Positions 7,142-7,398 of a DNA stretch of 7,398 nucleotides are shown in pieces. The notes under the pieces were generated by a model. That model did not search any database. It was not told the DNA's origin and worked only from the letters and a program-made list of their open reading frames with translations. A program made the translations under genes and the position numbers. The DNA is taken from the NCBI GenBank assembly GCA_964403885.1, contig CAYOHY010000075.1, positions 1 to 7,398 of the forward strand. Direction: 5' to 3'. The DNA comes from CAYOHY01 sp964403885. GTDB taxonomy: Bacteria; Actinomycetota; Coriobacteriia; Anaerosomatales; PHET01. The first letter of the stretch is position 1. Each line of letters starts with the position of its first letter.

Positions 7142-7398
7142 ATGCCCGACCCTACGCTCATCAGGCTCGTGGACGTGGTCAAGACCTACGACACCGGCGA
7201 GGTGCCTTTCACTGCGCTGCGGGGGGTCAACCTCGAGGTCGAGGCCGGCGAGTTCGTGGGGTTGATCGGCAAGTCGGGGAGCGGCAAGACCACGCTCATC
7301 AACATGATCACCGGGATCGATCACCCCACCACCGGACAGGTGCACGTGGGCGGCGCGGCAGTCCACGGACTGAGCGAGAACCAGCTCGCCATCTGGCG
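7142..7398 (+). CDS. ABC transporter ATP-binding protein, MacB/LolD type (partial)
   Basis: The first 85 residues of an ABC ATPase are present before the window ends. Walker A is GKSGSGKTT (43-51) with Lys49, preceded by the A-loop region VVKTYDTGEVPFTALRGVNL (12-31) and VEAGEFVGLIG (33-43). The spacing and the GEVPFTALRGV pattern match the MacB/LolD/FtsE-like group, which energises export or lipoprotein-handling permeases rather than solute uptake. The Q-loop, signature motif and Walker B lie outside. ATG 7142 begins 1 nt after the rsgA stop, with AAGGGA at 7127-7132 as a ribosome site inside rsgA, so it is probably in the same transcript. The substrate cannot be inferred without the permease. 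Confidence 0.9.
   Translation, partial: MPDPTLIRLVDVVKTYDTGEVPFTALRGVNLEVEAGEFVGLIGKSGSGKTTLINMITGIDHPTTGQVHVGGAAVHGLSENQLAIW

Overview
The window is a high-GC bacterial segment with tightly packed genes, GC-rich third codon positions, GTG and TTG starts alongside ATG, and Shine-Dalgarno sites. This fits an actinobacterium, possibly a free-living member of the Coriobacteriia. That placement is inferred from base composition and gene content; another high-GC lineage is not excluded. Nothing suggests a mobile element, phage, CRISPR array, tRNA or rRNA.

Layout: (1) Positions 569 to 1, minus strand: the N-terminal 189 residues of a flavin reductase-like, FMN-binding protein, running off the left edge. 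(2) Positions 570-922: a divergent intergenic region. It holds an inverted repeat, a sigma70-like promoter and a leader of about 220 nt that encodes a 34-residue, methionine-rich peptide (761-865) followed by overlapping alternative hairpins. (3) Positions 923-4116: a tight metY-metX-metW operon with a 3-nt gap and then a 4-nt overlap, closed by a strong terminator-like hairpin at 4140-4192. (4) Positions 4222-5991: a soluble triple-PAS HD-GYP protein, probably a cyclic-di-GMP phosphodiesterase. (5) Positions 6034-7140: rsgA, the circularly permuted ribosome-assembly GTPase. (6) Position 7142 to the right edge: the start of an ABC transporter ATPase of the MacB/LolD type.

MetX acylates homoserine, MetY replaces the acyl group with sulfide to give homocysteine, and MetW is the usual partner of MetX, so the operon is a direct-sulfhydrylation route toward methionine.

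The most interesting element is the operon's leader. A small ORF carries two runs of three Met codons separated by one Asp codon (MMMDMMM). Downstream RNA segments can pair as 1:2, 2:3 or 3:4, as in trp- or his-type attenuators. I see no SAM riboswitch or T-box motif. I therefore propose that the operon senses charged elongator tRNA-Met through ribosome stalling on this leader peptide. The hairpin before metY has no U-tract, so whether control acts on transcription or translation is open.
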